Part shown: positions 60,686 to 64,000 of the stretch, one piece after another
Numbering within the stretch: the stretch's first letter is position 1
Layout of the letters: the number at the start of each line of letters is the position of its first letter
DNA from: Acetobacteraceae bacterium
Lineage (GTDB): Bacteria; Pseudomonadota; Alphaproteobacteria; Acetobacterales; Acetobacteraceae
Direction of reading: 5' to 3'
DNA: 64,000 bases
Assembly (NCBI GenBank): GCA_947455205.1
Contig: CANGNF010000005.1
Span: forward strand, 1-64,000
Translations under genes and position numbers: made by a program
The notes under the pieces: model-generated
The model's input: only the letters and a program-made list of their open reading frames with translations
Told to the model about the DNA's origin: nothing
Databases searched by the model: none

Positions 60686-62782
60686 TCATTTCTCCTGCAT
60701 CACCACCAGCACGCCCGTTTCGCCCGCCGCCAGCCGGGCGGCGTGGAAGGCCGCCGGCGCATCCGCCGGAAACGCCCGGTGCAGCGCCTCGAAACGTTCC
60801 GCCGCCTCAGGCAAACCGGCCGCCAGGGCCGCATGGGCGGCGGCATAACCTTCCAGCAGCGCCGGCGGGTCGGTCGGCGTCACCGGCGCCAGCACCGGCA
60901 TCGCGTTCTTGCGGCCCTTCACGATCACGTCAGCAACCGGCCGGAACGCCTGGCGCCGGCACTGGGATGCCGTGTCCCCGGTCACCGCCACGCGGCTGCC
61001 CAGGTACTTGTTCAGCCCCTCCACGCGGGACGCGGTGTTCAGCGTGTCGCCCAGCGCGCCGTATTTCAGCTTGCCGCGGGTGCCTATGTTGCCCACCAGC
61101 GCCATGCCGGTATGCACGCCGATCCGCGTATGCCCCCACTTGATGCCACGCAGCGCCAGCTCGGCATTGAAGGCCTGCGCCGCGTCGTCCATCGCCAGCG
61201 CCGCCGCCACGGCGCGGTCGGCATGGTCCGGCTGGTGCATCGGCGCGCCGAACAGCACCAGCAGCCCGTCGCCGATGAAGTCGTTGACCAGCCCGCCATG
61301 GCTAACCACGGCATCCGTCAGCACGCCGAAATACTCGCCCAGCAAGCCCGCCACCGTCGCGGCGTCCATCGTCTCCGCCGTGGTGGTGAAGCCGGCGATG
61401 TCGGTGAAGATCGCGGTGATCTCGCGGTGCTCGCCGCCGAAGCTCGGCAGCGTGTCGCCCTGCATCATCTGGCTGATGATCCGCGGGTCCAGGTAGCTCT
61501 CGAAGCTGCGGCGCAGCTGGGTCCGCTCCCGCGCGCCGGCGGCGTTCATCACAAAGGTGCCGCCGGCCGCGCTCAGCACCCAGGCCAGCGCCACCGGCAG
61601 CCCGGGCAGCAGCAGCGCCAGGCTGGCGAAGCCGAAGCCGGTGGCACCGCCGATGACCGCCAGCCCCAGCACCAGCCCGGCCAGCACCAGCAGCACGCGG
61701 GAAACCAGCAGCGCCAGCACCGCCCCGGCCATGGCGCCGCCCCAGATCGCCGCATGGTCCACCCAGCGCGGCGGCGGCACCGGGTTGCGCGCCTCGCCAT
61801 TGGCCAGGCGGATCAGCTGGTCGGCGATGTGCGCGTGCAGCGCTATCCCCATCAGCGGCCCCTCGCCGCCCCAGCCGGTGCTGAACGGCGTGGCGAAGTG
61901 GTCCTTGATGCTCAGCGCCGCCGTGCCCACCAGCACCACCCGGTCGCGCAGCCCCTCGGCCAGCGCCGGGTTGTCCAGGATCTCGGCGAAGCTGATCTCG
62001 CGGAACCGCCGATGCCCGCCGCGATAGTCGAACAGCATCTGGTAGCCGGCGGCATCCACCCGGGCGTAGGGGCCATAGGGCTGGTCCACCAGCGGGATCC
62101 GCCCGGCGCCGATGGCCAGGTCCTCGCCATCCGGCCGCAGCCGCTGGCCGGTGAAGCGCTCCGCCAGCGTCACCCCCATGGTGCGCCAGTTGCGGCCGCT
62201 GCGCTCATCCGCCGCCAGCAGCAGCGCCCGCCGTACCACGCCGCCGGCATCGGTGACGTTGTCGGCCAGCACCTCTCGCCCGGTGTCGCGCAGCGCGGTC
62301 GGCGCCGGCACGCCGCTATTGCCCTCATCCGGCAGCTTGAACACCCAGTACAAGTTGTCCTGCGCCCGCTGGATCGCCTGCAGCGCCTCATGCCCCGGCG
62401 GCATCGGCAGGTCGCGGTAAAGGTCCACCCCCACCGCCTTCGGCGCGGCCGAGAACACCCGCGCCAGCACCGCGGCCAGGTCCTCATCCTTGATCGGGTA
62501 GCTGAAGCGGTTGATGTCGGATTCCGTCGTGGTCACCAGCACCACGCGGTCGCTCCGCTCGCCAGCCTCCTGCCAGGTCAGCAGCGTGTCGTAGGCCGAA
62601 AGCTCCAGCCCCTGCAGCCAGCCGGCCTCCCGCGCCGGCAGCAGCGCCAGCGCCACCAGGTTGGCGACCATCAGCGCCTTGACCAGGCGGCGCCGCAGCA
62701 GCGCCGCCAGCCATTGCCCGGCCCCGCCCGCCAGGGTGCCGCGCCTGGCCGCCACCGTCGCCCGGCCCCCGCTGCCATCCAT
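60686..62782 (-). CDS. CHASE2-domain class III adenylate/guanylate cyclase
   Basis: 698 aa from ATG 62782 (MDGSGGRATVAARRG); an open frame to a TTG at 62839 is less likely. One N-terminal membrane segment (ALMVANLVALALLP), a periplasmic CHASE2 sensor (LSAYDTLLTWQEAGERSDRVVLVT... to RDRVVLVGTAALSIKDHFATPF in pieces), then three closely spaced membrane segments (about 385-450) and a cytosolic cyclase domain. Catalytic residues: metal Asp in IFTDIAGFTT and FIGDGLLVLFG, and the Asn/Arg pair in DTLNTASRVEG. It turns ATP or GTP into a cyclic nucleotide in response to an extracytoplasmic cue. The helical tail after residue 630 looks TPR-like. Confidence 0.92.
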   Translation of the reverse strand: MDGSGGRATVAARRGTLAGGAGQWLAALLRRRLVKALMVANLVALALLPAREAGWLQGLELSAYDTLLTWQEAGERSDRVVLVTTTESDINRFSYPIKDEDLAAVLARVFSAAPKAVGVDLYRDLPMPPGHEALQAIQRAQDNLYWVFKLPDEGNSGVPAPTALRDTGREVLADNVTDAGGVVRRALLLAADERSGRNWRTMGVTLAERFTGQRLRPDGEDLAIGAGRIPLVDQPYGPYARVDAAGYQMLFDYRGGHRRFREISFAEILDNPALAEGLRDRVVLVGTAALSIKDHFATPFSTGWGGEGPLMGIALHAHIADQLIRLANGEARNPVPPPRWVDHAAIWGGAMAGAVLALLVSRVLLVLAGLVLGLAVIGGATGFGFASLALLLPGLPVALAWVLSAAGGTFVMNAAGARERTQLRRSFESYLDPRIISQMMQGDTLPSFGGEHREITAIFTDIAGFTTTAETMDAATVAGLLGEYFGVLTDAVVSHGGLVNDFIGDGLLVLFGAPMHQPDHADRAVAAALAMDDAAQAFNAELALRGIKWGHTRIGVHTGMALVGNIGTRGKLKYGALGDTLNTASRVEGLNKYLGSRVAVTGDTASQCRRQAFRPVADVIVKGRKNAMPVLAPVTPTDPPALLEGYAAAHAALAAGLPEAAERFEALHRAFPADAPAAFHAARLAAGETGVLVVMQEK

Positions 62783-62798
62783 GCCGCCAACCCCCGAC

Positions 62799-62824
62799 GC
62801 TGCCCGGCAACCTCTACCGGCAGC
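62799..62824 (-). terminator. Hairpin downstream of the CBM60-repeat gene
   Basis: GCTGCCCGG (62799-62807) pairs with CCGGCAGC (62817-62824) around a 9-base loop, with a single bulged C. It lies 38 bases past the stop of the repeat protein and just upstream of the cyclase start, the expected place for a terminator. No T-tract. Confidence 0.5.
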
Positions 62825-62861
62825 GCCAGGCGGCGGCAATCAGCGGTTGCGGCACCCCGCC

Positions 62862-64000
62862 TCAGGCAAAGGCGAAGTCGTGCGCCCCCGCGCTCATCAG
62901 CGCCGCCTGGCCGCCCGCCTGCGCCACGCCGTCATAGGCCAGGCCATCCACGTACAGGTTGCGGTCGGTGTCCGCCGAGTTGCCGTAGGCGTCGTTGAGG
63001 AAGGTCACGGTCACCACATGCGGCCCGGCGCCCCAGCTGCCCTTCAGCGTCAACATATCCTCCTGGCCGAAGCCGTGCAGCGCGCCGGCGGTCAGCGTGC
63101 CGCCCAGTTGCACGCCATCCACCTTCACGGTGAACTGCGCGCTGCCCTGGTAGACGTCCTGGCTCATCTGCAGCACCAGGCTGCGCGGCCCGCTGCCCAG
63201 CGTGGTGCTGAAGCCGCCACCGCTGAACAGCACGTCCTGCGGCCCGCCCGAGAGCAGCGCCTTGGCCGCGCCCGGCAGCGCCGCGCCGTCATAGCTGGCG
63301 CCGTCCACATACAGGTTGCGGTCGGTCGCCGGCGTGCCGCCATAGGCATCGTTCAGGAAGTTCACGGTCACCGCATGCGGCCCGGCGCCCCAGTCGCCGC
63401 GCAGCGTCACCAGGTCAGAGCTACCGCCGCCATGCGCCGCCGCCGCGGTCTGCGTGCCGCCCAGCTGCACGCCATCCACGCTCAGCGTGTATTGCGCGTT
63501 GCCCTGCCAGGCATCCTGGCTGATCCGCAGCGCCACCGCATGCGCGCCGCTGCCCAGCGTCACGCCCGACCCGCTGGGCGGCGCGGCGGCCACGCTGAAG
63601 CCGAAGGGCTGCGTCCCCGCCGAGAGCAGCGCCGCCGTGCCATTCGCCAGCGCCGCGCCGTCCAGGCTGATGCCGTCCACGTACAGGTTGCGGTCGGTCG
63701 AGGGCGTGCCGCCATAGGCGTCGTTCAGGAAGGTCACCGCGACGCTGTGGTTGCCGGCGGCCCAGTCGCCGCGCAGCGTCACCGTGTCGTCCTGGCCGCT
63801 GCCATGCAGCGCGGCGGCGGTCTGCGTGCCGCCCAGCTGCGCGCCATCCACGCTGACGGTGTATTGCGCGCTGCCCAGGTAGGCGTCCTGGCTGATCTTC
63901 AGCACCAGGGCATGCGCGCCGCTGCCCAGGGTTACGCTGGCCGGCCCGCTGGGCGGCGTGCCGGCCACGCTGAAGCCGAAGCCTTGCGGGCCCGAGGAGA
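62862..64000 (-). CDS. CBM60-like (xylan-binding type) repeat protein, N-terminus beyond window
   Basis: The frame runs without interruption to the window edge; the apparent start at 63968 is an internal GTG within GFSVAG, so at least 379 codons belong to a larger protein. It consists of three visible repeats of about 120 residues (about 63590-63960, 63215-63590, 62862-63215), each with LGSGAHAL.L.ISQDAYLG, VDGVQLGGT, TLRGDWGAGPH and FLNDAYGGTPxTDRNLYVDG. This Asp/Asn-rich pattern is that of calcium-dependent CBM60 carbohydrate-binding modules. The remnant upstream (GPQGFGF) is the end of a fourth repeat. Likely secreted, binding polysaccharide; no catalytic domain is visible here. Confidence 0.85.
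   Translation of the reverse strand, partial: SSGPQGFGFSVAGTPPSGPASVTLGSGAHALVLKISQDAYLGSAQYTVSVDGAQLGGTQTAAALHGSGQDDTVTLRGDWAAGNHSVAVTFLNDAYGGTPSTDRNLYVDGISLDGAALANGTAALLSAGTQPFGFSVAAAPPSGSGVTLGSGAHAVALRISQDAWQGNAQYTLSVDGVQLGGTQTAAAAHGGGSSDLVTLRGDWGAGPHAVTVNFLNDAYGGTPATDRNLYVDGASYDGAALPGAAKALLSGGPQDVLFSGGGFSTTLGSGPRSLVLQMSQDVYQGSAQFTVKVDGVQLGGTLTAGALHGFGQEDMLTLKGSWGAGPHVVTVTFLNDAYGNSADTDRNLYVDGLAYDGVAQAGGQAALMSAGAHDFAFA

Noticed and set aside
62862..63968. The repeat protein starting at 63968
   Set aside because: The codon is GTG inside a repeat (GFSVAG), and the frame continues with repeat sequence to the window edge.

Overview
The window is very GC-rich, gene-dense DNA with no rRNA, tRNA, transposase or CRISPR array that I could recognise. 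GC content, an ATP12-type F1-ATPase chaperone, many periplasmic solute-binding proteins and the mix of catabolic enzymes suggest an alphaproteobacterium, most likely Acetobacteraceae (Roseomonas-like). That placement is inference, not a database result. Most genes sit in long same-strand runs joined by 4-base or 1-base stop/start overlaps (ATGA, GTGA, TTGA, TGATG). No gap between genes exceeds about 265 bases.

Layout. (1) 1-9757: housekeeping and metabolic genes: a DEAD-box RNA helicase cut by the window edge, acylphosphatase, ATP12, an AsmA-like protein, a DapA-family lyase with a carboxymuconolactone decarboxylase-like protein, a gamma-glutamylcyclotransferase-like protein, a crotonase, and a DUF47 + Pit phosphate uptake pair. 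(2) 9882-21654: a chemosensory cluster on the minus strand: response regulator, soluble tandem-hairpin MCP, triple-CheW protein, CheB, CheR, CheA, STAS protein, then CheY-like regulator, CheC, and a hybrid histidine kinase with an N-terminal LOV blue-light domain. (3) 21727-29460: two divergent units, each with a Rieske oxygenase. The left one carries an amino-acid-type ABC importer. The right one carries a flavin reductase-like protein, a hydroxyacid dehydrogenase and a pair of DUF1989 proteins. (4) 29464-38249: a ten-gene minus-strand catabolic unit: TauD-like dioxygenase, NMT1/SsuABC-like importer, SDR, alpha/beta hydrolase, FAH-family hydrolase, amidohydrolase and an orphan TctC receptor. 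(5) 38363-48733: class II aldolase, ATZ/TRZ-type amidohydrolase with a polar amino acid importer, an orphan peptide-type SBP, and a divergent M20 hydrolase / class III aminotransferase / flavin monooxygenase set that looks like nitrogen-compound salvage. (6) 48810-50800: a lipoprotein and a GST.

(7) 50889-58908 is the most unusual part. A 64-residue peptide with a double-glycine leader and a strongly acidic 28-residue tail is followed by an ATP-grasp enzyme, an NHLM-type HlyD secretion protein, an ABC exporter with an intact C39 leader peptidase, and a second NHLM-type ABC exporter. This reads as a complete peptide biosynthesis and export (RiPP) locus whose precursor and modifying enzyme I cannot match to a named class. 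(8) 58918-62782: a cyclic-nucleotide-binding-fold protein, an MBL-fold hydrolase, a small secreted protein and a CHASE2 adenylate/guanylate cyclase, possibly the signalling arm of the same region. (9) 62862-64000: a secreted-type protein made of CBM60-like repeats, running off the window.

I saw no classical helix-turn-helix transcription factor anywhere, although the catabolic units would normally carry one.
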